Source: an uncultured Actinomycetes bacterium
GTDB taxonomy: Bacteria > Actinomycetota > Thermoleophilia > RBG-16-64-13
NCBI GenBank assembly: GCA_937148845.1
Contig: CAKZRW010000079.1
Span: 1 to 40,399, forward strand
Direction of reading: 5' to 3'
Length of the DNA stretch: 40,399 nt
Within the stretch, counting starts at the first letter, position 1. The number at the start of each line of letters is the position of its first letter. Position numbers and translations under genes: made by a program. Below are positions 6,737 through 16,931 of the stretch, in pieces. The notes below the pieces were generated by a model. The model did not search any database. It had not been told where the DNA came from and saw only the letters and a list, made by a program, of their open reading frames with translations.

Positions 6737-7795
6737 GTGACACCCGACCCTTACCCCGCAGCCGAAACAGCCGCCCCTGTCACGTTGACTCTTGACGCCG
6801 AGGGCGGAGACCGGGCTCCCGAGGAGGTGGTGGCCGGGGCCTTGTTGGCAGCCTCGCCCTCCCTGCGGGTGCTGCTTGTAGGACGCCCTGAGGCGGTGGG
6901 ACCGTTCCTAGAAGGCAAAGACACCCGCTTTGTCGAGTTGGTTCCCAGCCGCTCGGTTATCGGACCAGACCTTGAGCCGGCGCTTGCCATCAAGAGCATG
7001 CTCGACTCCTCCATTGTGATCGGCGCGCGGACGGTGGCGGAGGGGAGGTCGCAAGGCTTTGTCTCCGCGGGGAGCACGGGGGCCATGGTGGCTGCCTCCC
7101 TTCTTGTCATAAGGAGGGCCGGCGGGATCCGGCGTCCGGCTATTGTGACGACTCTCCCCGGCGAGTCGGGTCCGGTCGTGCTTCTTGACGCAGGGGCCAA
7201 TGCCGACTGTCGGCCGGAGCACCTGCTCGAGTTCGGCCTTTTGGGCACGGCTCTGTCGCGTTCGGTTCTGGGGATAGCTGAGCCGCGGGTCGGTCTTCTC
7301 AACATCGGCGAGGAGGAGGGGAAGGGCAGCGAGCTTGCTCGAGCAGCCTTCGGCTTGCTGAAGGAGTCAGGGTTGCCCTTCGTGGGCAACGTGGAGGGCC
7401 GGGACCTTCTTACCGGCTACTGTGATGTAGTGGTCACGGATGGGTTCACTGGCAACGTGACCCTAAAGCTTCTGGAGGGATGCGCAGCCTCGCTTTTCCG
7501 CCGTGTGCGGAAAGCGGCCGAGAGCAATCTGCGGGCGCGGTTAGGGGGCTTGCTCTTGAAGCCGGCGCTACGCGCTTTGCGCCGGGATCTCGATCCCGAG
7601 GCTTACGGCGGCACCTACCTGCTGGGGGTCAAAGGACTGGTCGTCATCTGTCACGGGAACTCCTCCCGGCAGGCGATCGCGAACGCGCTTCTCTTCGGAG
7701 CGGAAGCCCTTCGCAAAGGGGTGCTGGCGGCCGTGGATGAAGAGATCGCGCGACTCAAGGCCGCTTTCGACCCAAGAACCACTGCAGCAGGTTGA
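6737..7795 (+). CDS. plsX: Phosphate acyltransferase PlsX
   Basis: Converts acyl-ACP to acyl-phosphate, the first committed acyl donor for glycerol-3-phosphate acylation in phospholipid synthesis. Recognised from LDAEGGDRAPEEVV at the N-terminus, SAGSTGAMVAAS, LLDAGANADC, GLLNIGEEEGKGS, NVEGRDLL and VTDGFTGNVTLKLLEG. The 352 aa are normal. The GTG start has GAGGAG five bases upstream. The gene lies next to acpP, its acyl-carrier partner. The usual rpmF/yceD upstream and fabH, fabD, fabG downstream are absent. I found no convincing promoter on this strand in the 281-bp divergent region. Confidence 0.95.
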   Translation: MTPDPYPAAETAAPVTLTLDAEGGDRAPEEVVAGALLAASPSLRVLLVGRPEAVGPFLEGKDTRFVELVPSRSVIGPDLEPALAIKSMLDSSIVIGARTVAEGRSQGFVSAGSTGAMVAASLLVIRRAGGIRRPAIVTTLPGESGPVVLLDAGANADCRPEHLLEFGLLGTALSRSVLGIAEPRVGLLNIGEEEGKGSELARAAFGLLKESGLPFVGNVEGRDLLTGYCDVVVTDGFTGNVTLKLLEGCAASLFRRVRKAAESNLRARLGGLLLKPALRALRRDLDPEAYGGTYLLGVKGLVVICHGNSSRQAIANALLFGAEALRKGVLAAVDEEIARLKAAFDPRTTAAG

Positions 7796-7802
7796 CCGGC
7801 GC

Positions 7803-7811
7803 TGATACAAT
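7803..7811 (+). promoter_or_regulatory. Extended -10 promoter for acpP
   Basis: TGATACAAT (TGn followed by TACAAT) lies 60 bp before the acpP start. There is no good -35, as expected for an extended -10 promoter. It would allow extra acpP expression apart from plsX. Confidence 0.45.
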
Positions 7812-7871
7812 GGCCGCGCTGTCGGGGCTGCGCCCCACATCCTGACAAACGACTAGGGCAAGGAGCGACAG

Positions 7872-8111
7872 ATGACCAAAGAAGAGATCCTAGCCAAACT
7901 GCGCGAGATCCTGGTGGATGCCCTCGGAGTGGAGCCTTCCGCTGTCACGATGGAAGCCTCCTTCCAAGAGGACCTCAACGCCGACAGCCTCGACCTGGTT
8001 GAGCTGATAATGGAGTTGGAGGACCAGTTCGGCATCAAGATCTCCGATGAGGAGGCACAGGCTCTCACCACTGTCGGCTCGGCCGTCGACTTCATCGCTG
8101 AGCGCATCTAG
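7872..8111 (+). CDS. acpP: Acyl carrier protein
   Basis: Small acidic four-helix protein (79 aa) that carries growing fatty acids on a phosphopantetheine arm. Ser39 in the motif [16 protein letters not shown] is the attachment site. Its spacing and the acidic helix II are typical of type II fatty-acid ACPs. AGGAG stands 7 nt before the ATG. It sits between plsX, which uses acyl-ACP, and rnc, as in many bacteria. Confidence 0.97.
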   Translation: MTKEEILAKLREILVDALGVEPSAVTMEASFQEDLNADSLDLVELIMELEDQFGIKISDEEAQALTTVGSAVDFIAERI

Positions 8112-8135
8112 CCTCGTGAGGAGGGAAGGGAGGAG

Positions 8136-8993
8136 ATGCTGAGGGTGGTGCTACCGCTCAAGGCGATCTCCTCGCGCTTCCGTAGGTCCAAGGTAACTTC
8201 CGGGCTCCGTGCATCGGAGCGAGCCGACTTGGCCCACCTGATCGAGGCCTTGCCCGCCGATCTCTATCGGCATGCCCTTACTCATTCGTCCTGGGTAGGA
8301 GTGCGTACAGGCTCGTACGAACGTCTCGAATTCCTGGGGGACAGTGTACTGGGGTTGGCCATCGCTTCGGCTCTTTACGACCGTTTTCCGGAGGGCGAAG
8401 AGGGCCGGCTGGCCCGCATGAAAGCCTACGTGGTGAGCCGGACCAGTTGCATCGAAGTGGCCCGCCGACTGGGAGTGGACAGCCGCATACTCGCCGATGC
8501 CCCCGCCTCGTTGGTGAGAAGGCAGGAAGTAGCTGCCAACCCCAGTATCCTAGGGAACGTTCTCGAAGCCTTGCTCGGGGCGGTCTATCTCGTTCACGGG
8601 TTCGAAGCCACCCGGGAGGCGGTAGTGGAAGCTTTCGCCGATCAGATAGAGCGGGCGGCCAGCTCCTGTGTCGACCCCAAGACCACGCTCCAAGAATGGT
8701 TGGCCGTGCGGGGCACCCAGCCCCAGTATCGCCTGGTGGCCGCCAGTGGTCCGGCACATGCCCGAGTGTTCACTTCGGAAGTGTTGGTGAACGGTAGCGT
8801 GAAAGGCAGCGGCACCGGCACCACCATCAAGATGAGCGAACAGGCGGCTGCCCAGCAGGCTTTGGAGTCGCTGGGAGCCCAGGAGGCAGCGGTGACCACT
8901 CAAGTAGCCGGGACCACGGAGGGTTCGACGACCACCGAGCCCCGCGCGGTCGGCAGGACCGCAGCGACCGACCCCGGCCGGAAGAGCACGTAA
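8136..8993 (+). CDS. rnc: Ribonuclease III
   Basis: Double-strand-specific endonuclease that processes rRNA precursors and structured mRNAs. The signature ERLEFLGDSVLGL (62-74) supplies Glu62, Glu65 and Asp69 of the metal site; the second acidic cluster is ILGNVLEALLGAVYL with Glu144. At the position of E. coli Asp114 this protein has Asn141. A double-stranded RNA-binding domain follows (about 185-255: KTTLQEWLAVRG, then KMSEQAAAQQALESLG), then a Thr/Gly-rich tail of about 30 residues, likely disordered. Length 285 aa is somewhat long because of the tail and a basic N-terminal stretch. It lies 4 bp before smc. Confidence 0.95.
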   Translation: MLRVVLPLKAISSRFRRSKVTSGLRASERADLAHLIEALPADLYRHALTHSSWVGVRTGSYERLEFLGDSVLGLAIASALYDRFPEGEEGRLARMKAYVVSRTSCIEVARRLGVDSRILADAPASLVRRQEVAANPSILGNVLEALLGAVYLVHGFEATREAVVEAFADQIERAASSCVDPKTTLQEWLAVRGTQPQYRLVAASGPAHARVFTSEVLVNGSVKGSGTGTTIKMSEQAAAQQALESLGAQEAAVTTQVAGTTEGSTTTEPRAVGRTAATDPGRKST

Positions 8994-8997
8994 GGCC

Positions 8998-11900
8998 ATG
9001 GCTCAGTTGCGCTCCCTTCGGCTGCGAGGCTTCAAAACCTTCGCCAAGCCCACTGAGCTGACCTTCGAAAAGGGTGTGACCGTCATCATAGGTCCCAACG
9101 GCAGCGGCAAGAGCAACCTAGCCGACGCCATTCTCTGGGTGCTCGGGGAGCAGAGCCCCTCAAGCCTTCGTGGGCGCAGTATGCAGGATGTGATTTTTTC
9201 GGGCTCCGATGGAAAGCGCCTGAGTTCCGCGGCCGAAGTGAGCTTGGTGTTCGACAACCAGTCGGGGCTTCTGCCAGTAGACGCCCAGGAAGTCGAGGTA
9301 GTCCGGCGTCTGGAGCGCGATGGGGGGTCCGAGTATCGTCTGAACGGCAGTAGTTGCCGGCTCCTCGATGTGCAGGACGTCATCGGAGCGCTGGGCTTGG
9401 GGCGGGAGATGCACAGCGTCGTCAGTCAGGGTAAGGTAGAGGCGCTACTCAGCTCTACGCCCGAAGCCCGCCGGGCCATGATCGAGGAAGCCTGTGGTCT
9501 GGGTCGGCTGAAAAAGAGGCGGGAAAGGGCGCAGGCGAAGTTGGAAAGGACCCGGCAGAACTTGCTCCGTGTAGCCGACCTGGAGCACGAGGTGCAAGCG
9601 ACGCTGAGGCCGCTCCGCCAGCAAGCGGCGGCGGCTGAGCGCTACGCGCAGGTCAAAGAGGAATGGGCAGGAGCCAAGGCCAAAGTGCTCGTAAAGGCGC
9701 TCGTGGCCTTGCAGCGAGGGAGCCTCGAGGCGGAGGCCCAGAAGGGAATCCTCCAAGCTCGTAAGGCAGAGCTGGAACAGCAGCTCGAGCAACTGAGGCA
9801 GGAACGAGCAGCGGCCGAAGAGATCCTTTCTGCGGAGCTGGCTCGCCGGGACAGGCTGGTCGACTGGTCCCATGGCGTTCGCCTTCAGGTCGAGCAGCTC
9901 GAATCTAGGGTGGGTGTCCTTCGCCAGCGGCTGACCCGTCTGGAGGCAGAGAAGGAGCGAGCAGCGCGCCGAAGCGAGGTGGCCCGGGCGGAGGCGGCGG
10001 ACTTGGAGAGGCGCCTCGCTGGCAGCGCTACGGCCGGCGCGGACCGCGGGCGGCTCGAGCGCGTCGCCGAGTGGCACTCGGCCTTGCGGTCTGCCCTAGA
10101 GGAGCAGCTACCTGCGTACCAGCTCGCCTCCAACGCAGAAGAGGAGCTGCGGGACGCGGTTTTCGAGCTGGAGGCCTCCCGGTCCCGTCTGGGGCAAGAC
10201 CGAGATTTCCTGCGTCGAGAGTGGGAGGGGCGCACTCGCCTGGAGGAGGAGCTGAAGGCTCTGGTCCGGCAGGCAGAGGCCAAGGTAGGTGATCTCACCA
10301 GGGAAGCTCTGGGCAGGGAGGAAGCTGTGAAGGCGGCCTCCCGAGCCTTGCTGGAAACCCAGACCGGGCTGAAAGCTGCCGGCGGGAAGATGGAGGAGGC
10401 AAGAGCCGAGGAGAAGGACCGAGCCCGGGCTGTGGCCACCTCTGCCGAGCAGATATCGACTTTGGAGGCGAGATGCCGGGTCCTTAGGGACTTGCTCAGT
10501 CGCCGCGAAGGGGTCTCCTCAGCAGCGCGTCAACTTCTTGCCCGGTACCCGGGGTCAGCGCTGGTCATCGAGAGTCTCTGCGTGGAGCCCGGGTACGAGA
10601 AGGCGTTGGTAGCAGCCCTGGGCCCGTTGGCGCAGGCTGTGGTCTTGCCCGACGGCGAGGGTCTGGCGGCGGTCCTGGAGGGGCAGGGACCTCTCGAGGT
10701 GCTTCTTGCGGACTCAGTGGAGCCTGGCGGGCTGGGTCCCTGTGAGGCTGCGGGGTCAACTCCTGCCGGGCTGGCTGAACTCCCCGGGGGGAGTCTGGAA
10801 CTGTGGTCGTTGGTAAGCGGCCCTCCGGGGGTACTGAGGGCGTTGCAGGTCTTGCTGCCGCCGACAGCTGTCCTTGCTGACCGGGAGAAGCTGAGGACTA
10901 GTGATTTGCAGCGGTCGCGGGAAGGGTGGTGCCTGGTCAGCCGCGGTGGCGAGATCGCCGTCAGGGGGGTGTACCTGGCCCGGCGTCAAGAGCTCGCTTC
11001 TGAGTCCTTGCTGCGGTGGCGCCGGGAGCTTGAAGCCCTTGAAGCCGACCTGGGTCGGCTCCGGGGGGAGCGTGCCCTAGCCGAACGCGATCTGGAGCGA
11101 GCAAGAAACGCAAGGAAGGCGGTCGAGGTAGAGTTACGGGCCGCCGAGCAGAGGCTGAGAGAGGCGGAGAGGGCTCTTGGAGTCTGCCAGAACGAGCGCG
11201 ACCTCTGTACCCGCAGGCTGGAGGAGGCGCAAGCCCAGTTGACCGAGGGCCGCGAGCGCCTGGCGAGAGAGCGGGAGTTTCGGGCGAAACTGGGCGAGGA
11301 TCTTGCGAAGTTGGAAGGGCTTTGGGCGGAGCAGGAGGCCAAGCTGGAAGCGGCACGAGCGGAGTTGCGTTCGCAACAAGCGCACGTACAAGGGCTGCGG
11401 GTGGCGGTCGGCCGGCTCGAGGCCAAGCGCAGCCAGGCCAATCTGCTGGAGGTGCGCTTGCGCGAGCGCTGCCGGGCTCAAGAGGCCGAAAAGGCCCGCT
11501 TGACCGAGCAGCACGCAGCGGTAAGCACCCAGTTGCGGGAGTGGCGGCGGCGGGAGACGCTCTTGGAGGCGGTGATCCCCGTCCTTGGTCAGTTGCTTGC
11601 GGTAGCCCAAGAGCTACACCGGAGGGCCCGTGATCACGTCGGCGTCCTTGACGAGCTGGTCAGGGAGGCGCAACAGGCCTTGCAAGAACGGGGTGAGACT
11701 ATGCCTCGCTGGGGTGAGTTGGAGGCAGAGGTGCGCCGGGAACTGGAGGAGATCGTCGGCCAGGCCGGCCGGCTGGAGGTGGAGAGAGCGCGGTATGAAG
11801 ATCGGCAACTTGCTCTGAGGGACGAGCTGGTCGAACTGTGTCAGCGTCACGCTGCTCCCCGCCTGGTAGAGCCGGAGGATGTGGCTGAGCAGGACGAGAT

Positions 11901-12633
11901 CTTCCTGCAGGCTGCGCTCGAGCGCGCCGAAAGGCGGCTCGAGCGCCTCGGGCCGGTGAACCCCTTGGCCGAGGCTGAATGCGCGGAACTCGAGCAAAGA
12001 GCAGCTTTTCTAGCCGAACAGCGCCGGGATCTTGAGGCCTCGATCAGCGAGTTGGAGGGGGTCATCCGGGAGCTGGATGCTCATGTGGAGAGCACTTTTG
12101 CCGAGATGTTCGCAGCCGTCAGGGAGCATTTCGCTTCGACGGTCGCGACCGTGTTCCCCGGGGCTAGGGGCTCGCTGTCGCTGGTCGAGGTCAAACCGAG
12201 CGAGGCCGCCGAAGCCGCGGGGGAGGATTTGGGAGAAGAGAAGGAGCCGGACACCCCAGGGGAGGCTCCCGGGTCGGGAAAGCGCCAAGGGATCCAGCTT
12301 GAGATCAAGTTCCCCAACAAGGCTCCCCGGAGCCTGAGTCTGCTCTCTGGCGGCGAGAAAGCCATGGCGGCCATAGCCTTCTTGTTCGCACTGTTCTTGG
12401 CTCGTCCCTGTCCTTTTTACATCTTGGACGAAGTCGATGCCTCGCTGGATGACATCAACATACGACGCTTTCTGTCTCTGGTCCGACGGTATAAGGAAAG
12501 GACCCAGTTCATCATCATCACGCATCAGCGGCAGACTATGGAGGTCGCTGACACCCTCTACGGGGTGACGCTGGAGCGCGACGGCACCTCGCGGGTATTG
12601 TCTAGGAGGCTTACAGTGGCGAAAGGGGCTTGA
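8998..12633 (+). CDS. smc: Chromosome segregation ATPase SMC
   Basis: Condensin core that extrudes DNA loops and aligns chromosome arms. The head N-half carries Walker [10 protein letters not shown] (32-40) and the Q-loop region [10 protein letters not shown]. Long heptad-rich coiled coils (about 165-500 and 680-1010) flank a hinge domain near 515-660 ([20 protein letters not shown] onward). The C-terminal head has the ABC signature [11 protein letters not shown] (about 1112) and Walker [14 protein letters not shown] (about 1140). The 1211 aa are normal for bacterial SMC. The order rnc-smc-ftsY is conserved widely in Gram-positive bacteria. ScpA and ScpB are not in the window. Confidence 0.97.
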   Translation: MAQLRSLRLRGFKTFAKPTELTFEKGVTVIIGPNGSGKSNLADAILWVLGEQSPSSLRGRSMQDVIFSGSDGKRLSSAAEVSLVFDNQSGLLPVDAQEVEVVRRLERDGGSEYRLNGSSCRLLDVQDVIGALGLGREMHSVVSQGKVEALLSSTPEARRAMIEEACGLGRLKKRRERAQAKLERTRQNLLRVADLEHEVQATLRPLRQQAAAAERYAQVKEEWAGAKAKVLVKALVALQRGSLEAEAQKGILQARKAELEQQLEQLRQERAAAEEILSAELARRDRLVDWSHGVRLQVEQLESRVGVLRQRLTRLEAEKERAARRSEVARAEAADLERRLAGSATAGADRGRLERVAEWHSALRSALEEQLPAYQLASNAEEELRDAVFELEASRSRLGQDRDFLRREWEGRTRLEEELKALVRQAEAKVGDLTREALGREEAVKAASRALLETQTGLKAAGGKMEEARAEEKDRARAVATSAEQISTLEARCRVLRDLLSRREGVSSAARQLLARYPGSALVIESLCVEPGYEKALVAALGPLAQAVVLPDGEGLAAVLEGQGPLEVLLADSVEPGGLGPCEAAGSTPAGLAELPGGSLELWSLVSGPPGVLRALQVLLPPTAVLADREKLRTSDLQRSREGWCLVSRGGEIAVRGVYLARRQELASESLLRWRRELEALEADLGRLRGERALAERDLERARNARKAVEVELRAAEQRLREAERALGVCQNERDLCTRRLEEAQAQLTEGRERLAREREFRAKLGEDLAKLEGLWAEQEAKLEAARAELRSQQAHVQGLRVAVGRLEAKRSQANLLEVRLRERCRAQEAEKARLTEQHAAVSTQLREWRRRETLLEAVIPVLGQLLAVAQELHRRARDHVGVLDELVREAQQALQERGETMPRWGELEAEVRRELEEIVGQAGRLEVERARYEDRQLALRDELVELCQRHAAPRLVEPEDVAEQDEIFLQAALERAERRLERLGPVNPLAEAECAELEQRAAFLAEQRRDLEASISELEGVIRELDAHVESTFAEMFAAVREHFASTVATVFPGARGSLSLVEVKPSEAAEAAGEDLGEEKEPDTPGEAPGSGKRQGIQLEIKFPNKAPRSLSLLSGGEKAMAAIAFLFALFLARPCPFYILDEVDASLDDINIRRFLSLVRRYKERTQFIIITHQRQTMEVADTLYGVTLERDGTSRVLSRRLTVAKGA

Positions 12634-12636
12634 ACA

Positions 12637-13650
12637 GTGGCTCACGACTGGTCACAAGTGTTTCGGGGCATCTCCCCGGAAGCGGCCGCCTCAGCAAGAG
12701 TCGAAAGCCAGGCCGCGGAAGAGAAGCCGGGGGGGTGGCTCACCCAGCTACGTGAGGGCCTGGCCAAGAGCCGCCGGGCTCTCCAACAACAGTTCGCCTC
12801 CGTCCTCTTCGATCGCTTCGATGAGGAGCTGTGGGAAACGATAGAAGAGGCTCTCATCTATGCGGATGTCGGCGTGGAGACTACGGCTTCCATCGTCGCC
12901 AAACTGGAGGCCGAGGCCGATGCCGGGCTTATCAAAGACCGGAGTGGTCTGATAACCCGATTGCGCGAGATCACCGCCGCCCACTTCTGTCAAGACGACC
13001 CCCGCATCGACGTGGACCATCAACCAGCGGTCATCCTCATGGTAGGGGTCAACGGGACGGGAAAGACCACCACCATCGGCAAAATCGCTTGGCATCTCAA
13101 GGAACTGGGACGGGAGCCCTTGTTGGTCGCTGGAGATACCTTTCGCGCGGCCGCGGTGGAGCAACTGGTGGAGTGGGGGCGCCGGGTAGGTTGCGAGGTG
13201 GTGCATCAAGAACGGGGCGGCGACCCCGGAGCAGTGGTCTACGACGGCTTGGTAGCGGCGGAGGCTCGCAAGGCTGACGTGGTCATCATCGACACCGCTG
13301 GACGTCTTCACACTCAGGTGAATCTCATGAAGGAGCTGGAGAAGGTGGTGCGGGTCATCAAGAAACGTATGCCTGACGCCCCCCACGAGTGCCTTCTTAC
13401 CATAGATGCCACCACAGGTCAGAACGGGCTCATCCAGGCCCGCATGTTCAAGGAGGCGGTGAATATCACCGGCGTGGTGCTCACCAAGATGGACGGGACT
13501 GCGAAGGGCGGCATCGCCTTGGCGGTGTCGCATGACCTGGGTGTGCCCATCAAACTCATCGGCACCGGAGAAAAACTCCAGAGCCTGCAGCCTTTCGACC
13601 CCTTGACCTTCGCTTCGCTCTTGTTCGACGAGACCTTGGGCCGGGTTTGA
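12637..13650 (+). CDS. ftsY: Signal recognition particle receptor FtsY
   Basis: SRP-family GTPase at the membrane that receives ribosome-nascent chain complexes from Ffh. Motifs: G1 GVNGTGKTTT (about 138-147), the insertion-box region DTFRAAAVEQL, G3 DTAGRLHTQVNLMKELEK, and G4 TKMDGTAKGG. The 337 aa include only a short N-terminal domain, without the long acidic A domain of E. coli FtsY, as is usual in many Gram-positives. The GTG start lies 3 nt after the smc stop. It is followed by ffh, its direct partner, under an extra promoter. Confidence 0.96.
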   Translation: MAHDWSQVFRGISPEAAASARVESQAAEEKPGGWLTQLREGLAKSRRALQQQFASVLFDRFDEELWETIEEALIYADVGVETTASIVAKLEAEADAGLIKDRSGLITRLREITAAHFCQDDPRIDVDHQPAVILMVGVNGTGKTTTIGKIAWHLKELGREPLLVAGDTFRAAAVEQLVEWGRRVGCEVVHQERGGDPGAVVYDGLVAAEARKADVVIIDTAGRLHTQVNLMKELEKVVRVIKKRMPDAPHECLLTIDATTGQNGLIQARMFKEAVNITGVVLTKMDGTAKGGIALAVSHDLGVPIKLIGTGEKLQSLQPFDPLTFASLLFDETLGRV

Positions 13651-13675
13651 CGGGACCGATAGCGGCGGGTAAACT
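13647..13675 (+). promoter_or_regulatory. ffh promoter overlapping the ftsY stop codon
   Basis: TTGACG (13647-13652), a 17-bp spacer and TAAACT (13670-13675). The -35 contains the ftsY TGA. The predicted start near 13682 gives a leader of about 60 nt before ffh. Confidence 0.7.
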
Positions 13676-13742
13676 CCGTCATCCGCGACAAGGGTGCGCG
13701 GAGGACACGACGGCCCGGTCGCAGCAAGATGTTGGATGGCCT

Positions 13743-15077
13743 ATGTTCGATTCCCTTTCTGACAAGTTACAGGCGGCTTTCGAGGGTCTTCGCGGGCAGG
13801 GCAAGCTCACCGAAAAAGACGTGGAGCGAGCAGCCCGCGAGATCCGTCTGGCCTTGCTGGAGGCCGACGTCAACTACAAGGTAGTCAAGGAGTTCGTCGA
13901 CAAGGTCAAGACCCGGGCTCTCGGCGCTGAGGTGCTGCAGAGCCTGACGCCGGCGCAACAGTTCGTCAAGATCGTCAATGAAGAGCTGACGGCTCTCATG
14001 GGTTCTGCCAGCACCAAGCTCACCTTCTCACCTCGTCCACCGACAGTCATCATGGTGGTGGGGTTGCAGGGCTCGGGTAAGACCACGGCCTGTGGCAAGC
14101 TGGCCAAGTTCCTCTTGGGCGAGGGCAAGAGTCCCGCCTTGGTAGCGGCCGACGTTTACCGTCCGGCCGCCATAGACCAACTGAAGACCTTGGGTGCTCA
14201 GGTAGGCGTCCCGGTGTACGACGAGGGTACGACAAGCGACCCCGTCGACATCGCCAAGCGGGGAGTGGAGTGGGCGCGCACCAAGGGGCGCGACGTGCTC
14301 ATCATCGACACGGCGGGTCGCCTGCACATCGATGCCAAGCTCATGGACGAAGTCGCCCGCATGCGGAGCACGGTCAAGCCGCACAACATCCTACTGGTTC
14401 TTGATGCCATGACCGGGCAGGATGCGGTCAACGTCGCGCTGCAATTCCAGGAGAAGGTGCAGTTCGACGGAGTCATCCTCACTAAGATGGACGGTGATGC
14501 CCGCGGCGGTGCTGCTCTTTCCGTGCGGGCTGTCACTGGTAAGCCCATCAAATTCGCCAGCACAGGGGAGAAGCTTGACGGTTTCGAATACTTCCACCCT
14601 GACCGGGTGGCTTCGCGCATCCTGGGGATGGGCGACGTACTGACGCTCATCGAGAAGGTGGAACGGACGATAGATGAGAAGAAAGCCCGGGAGCTTGAGC
14701 AGAAGTTACGCAAGAGCAGTTTCACACTAGAAGACTTCTTGGAGCAGATACAGCAGGTGAGGCGGCTAGGCTCGCTGAGCAGTCTTCTGGGTATGATCCC
14801 TGGCCTGCCCGCGAACAAGCTGAAAGGACTGCAAGTCGACGACAGGGCCTTCGACCGCATACAGGCCATCATCTATTCTATGACCCCGGAGGAGCGGCGC
14901 CACCCAGACATCATAAACGGTAGCCGGCGTCGGCGGATAGCAGCAGGCTCGGGGTCGGACCTGCATGCCGTAAACCAATTGCTCAACCAGTTCAAACAAG
15001 TACAGAAGATGATGAAGCAGCTGGGTTCCGGCCGTGTGCCCAAGAACCCTCTGCAGATGTTCAGAAACCCTAGCTGA
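13743..15077 (+). CDS. ffh: Signal recognition particle protein Ffh
   Basis: SRP54 GTPase that binds 4.5S RNA and hydrophobic signal sequences. The N domain starts [13 protein letters not shown]. The G domain has GLQGSGKTT (about residue 107), [26 protein letters not shown] and [10 protein letters not shown]. The Met-rich M domain has LLGMIPGLP and the RNA-binding region ([14 protein letters not shown]), ending in [11 protein letters not shown] chose the ATG at 13743 because conserved sequence starts there; the open frame back to 13647 overlaps ftsY and the promoter. 444 aa is normal. No ylxM lies between ftsY and ffh, unlike in Firmicutes. rpsP follows after 17 bp. Confidence 0.96.
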   Translation: MFDSLSDKLQAAFEGLRGQGKLTEKDVERAAREIRLALLEADVNYKVVKEFVDKVKTRALGAEVLQSLTPAQQFVKIVNEELTALMGSASTKLTFSPRPPTVIMVVGLQGSGKTTACGKLAKFLLGEGKSPALVAADVYRPAAIDQLKTLGAQVGVPVYDEGTTSDPVDIAKRGVEWARTKGRDVLIIDTAGRLHIDAKLMDEVARMRSTVKPHNILLVLDAMTGQDAVNVALQFQEKVQFDGVILTKMDGDARGGAALSVRAVTGKPIKFASTGEKLDGFEYFHPDRVASRILGMGDVLTLIEKVERTIDEKKARELEQKLRKSSFTLEDFLEQIQQVRRLGSLSSLLGMIPGLPANKLKGLQVDDRAFDRIQAIIYSMTPEERRHPDIINGSRRRRIAAGSGSDLHAVNQLLNQFKQVQKMMKQLGSGRVPKNPLQMFRNPS

Positions 15078-15094
15078 AGGGAGGAGGTGACGAA

Positions 15095-15337
15095 TTGGCG
15101 ACAGCTATCAGGCTTGCCCGTCGCGGAAGCAAGAAGAATCCAACCTATCGCATCGTGGTGGCAGATTCTCGTCGGGCTCGTGATGGCCGGTTCATTGAAA
15201 GCATCGGCTATTACAACCCCCAGGGCGACCCCTCGTTGATCGTGGTGGACGAAGAGAAGGCCAAGAAGTGGTTGGCCGTAGGGGCCCAACCCTCTGACAC
15301 CGTGCGTAAACTCCTAGCTCTGAAAGGCATCCTTTAA
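15095..15337 (+). CDS. rpsP: 30S ribosomal protein S16
   Basis: Small-subunit assembly protein of 80 aa. The N-terminal segment ([20 protein letters not shown], then [12 protein letters not shown]) and IGYYNP are diagnostic. The start is a TTG, supported by AGGAGGTGA (15082-15090), a full match to the 16S anti-Shine-Dalgarno, four bases upstream. It heads the conserved rpsP-khpA-rimM-trmD group and may be transcribed from the ffh promoter. Confidence 0.96.
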   Translation: MATAIRLARRGSKKNPTYRIVVADSRRARDGRFIESIGYYNPQGDPSLIVVDEEKAKKWLAVGAQPSDTVRKLLALKGIL

Positions 15338-15568
15338 GTGAAGCAGCTACTCGAGTTCTTGGCACGCTCCGTCGTCGACCATCCCGAGCAGGTGCAGGTG
15401 GAAGAGATCGTGTCGGGGGACCGGGTTTTGCTGCGGTTGATGGTGGCCAAGGAGGATCTGGGCAAGGTCATCGGCAAGCAGGGTCGCGTGGCTCGGGCCA
15501 TCCGCACGGTGGTAAAAGCGAGTGCCATCAAAGACGGCAAGCAAGCCTCAGTGGAGATCGTGGACTAA
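15338..15568 (+). CDS. khpA: KH-domain RNA-binding protein KhpA
   Basis: Small (76 aa) single-KH RNA chaperone-like protein, known in Gram-positives to pair with KhpB and affect cell elongation and small-RNA biology. The KH loop GKQG is visible in VIGKQGRVARAIRTVVKA. The GTG start directly abuts the rpsP TAA, so translation is probably coupled. Its position between rpsP and rimM is the standard one (ylqC in Bacillus). Confidence 0.92.
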   Translation: MKQLLEFLARSVVDHPEQVQVEEIVSGDRVLLRLMVAKEDLGKVIGKQGRVARAIRTVVKASAIKDGKQASVEIVD

Positions 15569-15597
15569 GACCCTCGACTCGGGTATAGCGTGATGCG

Positions 15598-16227
15598 GTG
15601 ACACGGCCGGAATGGATCGAGGTGGGGCGCATCTCGAGGCCCCACGGGGTACACGGAGAAGTAAGAGTCGTACCGAGCTCCGACAATCCGGACCGGTTCC
15701 TTCCTGGTTCGGTGCTCCATGCCCGACCCGCGCGCGGCGGGCTGGTCGGTGGTCGTGTACAACAGCATGTCGAGCTCACCGTCGTCAGCATACGGGGCGA
15801 GGAGAGCTACCCCATCCTTGCTTTTCGCGAGATCGCCGACCGGGACGCAGCCGAGAACTTCCGTGGGTTCGTGCTGGAGATCCGCTCCAGTGAGTTACCC
15901 GAGCTGGAGGAGGATGAATACTATCCCTTCGATCTGGTGGGGCTGGCAGTGCGCGATCGACAAGGCGCGGTGGTCGGCCAGGTAGTCGATGTGCTGGAGT
16001 CACCCGCCCACCCGCTTCTTGCCGTGCAGACGGGGGGCGGGGTGGAGTCCCTCGTTCCTTTCGTAGCTGCTGCTGTGCCCGAGGTGGTGCTGTCCGAAGG
16101 CTACCTGGTGATAGGCGATGGGTTCTTGGAGGGAGAGTCCGGGCCCAGCGTCGACTCCGGGGCGGCGGATGAGCCCGGGTGGACGGATCAGCGTCCGGAA
16201 GGAACCCCCACAGACAGCGAGGCATGA
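15598..16227 (+). CDS. rimM: 16S rRNA processing protein RimM
   Basis: 30S maturation factor that binds S19 near the 16S 3' domain. The N-terminal beta-barrel begins WIEVGRISRPHGVHGEVRV; the PRC-barrel half contains EDEYYPFDLVGLAV, VVDVLESPAHPLLAV and SLVPFVAAAVPEV. The GTG start is 29 bp after khpA. The C-terminal 30 residues are an acidic Gly/Ser/Pro-rich tail absent from typical members. The stop overlaps the trmD start (ATGA), indicating coupled translation. Confidence 0.93.
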   Translation: MTRPEWIEVGRISRPHGVHGEVRVVPSSDNPDRFLPGSVLHARPARGGLVGGRVQQHVELTVVSIRGEESYPILAFREIADRDAAENFRGFVLEIRSSELPELEEDEYYPFDLVGLAVRDRQGAVVGQVVDVLESPAHPLLAVQTGGGVESLVPFVAAAVPEVVLSEGYLVIGDGFLEGESGPSVDSGAADEPGWTDQRPEGTPTDSEA

Positions 16228-16931
16228 AGCAAGTCCACGTTTTCACCCTCGTTCCCGCTGCGTTCGACTGGTTCGTGCACCAGCATCCGGTGGCCACGGC
16301 CATCGAACGTGGAGCGCTCGCTCTCCATGTCCATGACCTGCGTGAGTATGGTCTTCCGCCGCATCGCGAGGTGGATGACTCTCCCTATGGAGGCGGGCCG
16401 GGTATGGTGACCCGAGTGGACGTGGTGGCTGCAGCCCTTGCTGGTGTGTTCGATGAACCAGCGACGAGCGTCCGCGATACCCGCGATGTGTATGTGCTCG
16501 CCGCCGGTGGTCGCCCGTTCCACCAGGCGGCGGCTCGTGAGCTGGCTGCGAGCGAACGGGAGCTGGTGCTCCTCTGTGGCCGCTTCGAAGGGTTCGATGC
16601 CCGTGTCGAGCAACTCTTCGCTACGGGCTCCCTTTCTATAGGGCCCTACGTCTTGGCCGGGGGGGAGGTGGCCGCCCAGGTGGTCATCGAGGCGGTGGTG
16701 CGGCACCTGCCGGGTTCCCTAGGCAACGAGGACAGTGCGGCGGAGGAGTCCTTCAGCGAGGGTTTGGAAGGCAAGATCGAGTATCCCCACTACACTCGCC
16801 CGCGGGTATACGAAGGTGTGGAGGTCCCGCAGGTGCTTCTAAGCGGCGACCACGCAGCGATCGCGCGCTGGCGCCGGGAGCAGGCCCGTCCCTCACCGTG
16901 GAGATGGGCGGGGAGGGAGGCGGAGCATTGA
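16224..16931 (+). CDS. trmD: tRNA (guanine37-N1)-methyltransferase TrmD
   Basis: Methylates G37 next to the anticodon using SAM, preventing +1 frameshifts. The trefoil-knot SPOUT domain shows DDSPYGGGPGMV, LLCGRFEGFDARVEQ and SIGPYVLAGGE. The C-terminal tRNA-binding part has KIEYPHYTRPRVYEG, VPQVLLSGDH and RWRREQ. The ATG at 16224 overlaps the rimM stop by 4 nt; the frame upstream is shadow inside rimM. 235 aa is normal. Its stop overlaps the TTG start of the next gene. Confidence 0.96.
   Translation: MKQVHVFTLVPAAFDWFVHQHPVATAIERGALALHVHDLREYGLPPHREVDDSPYGGGPGMVTRVDVVAAALAGVFDEPATSVRDTRDVYVLAAGGRPFHQAAARELAASERELVLLCGRFEGFDARVEQLFATGSLSIGPYVLAGGEVAAQVVIEAVVRHLPGSLGNEDSAAEESFSEGLEGKIEYPHYTRPRVYEGVEVPQVLLSGDHAAIARWRREQARPSPWRWAGREAEH

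Noticed and set aside
7792-7811. TTGACC followed by TACAAT as a full acpP promoter
   Set aside because: The spacing is only 8 bp; the -10 is kept only as an extended -10 candidate.
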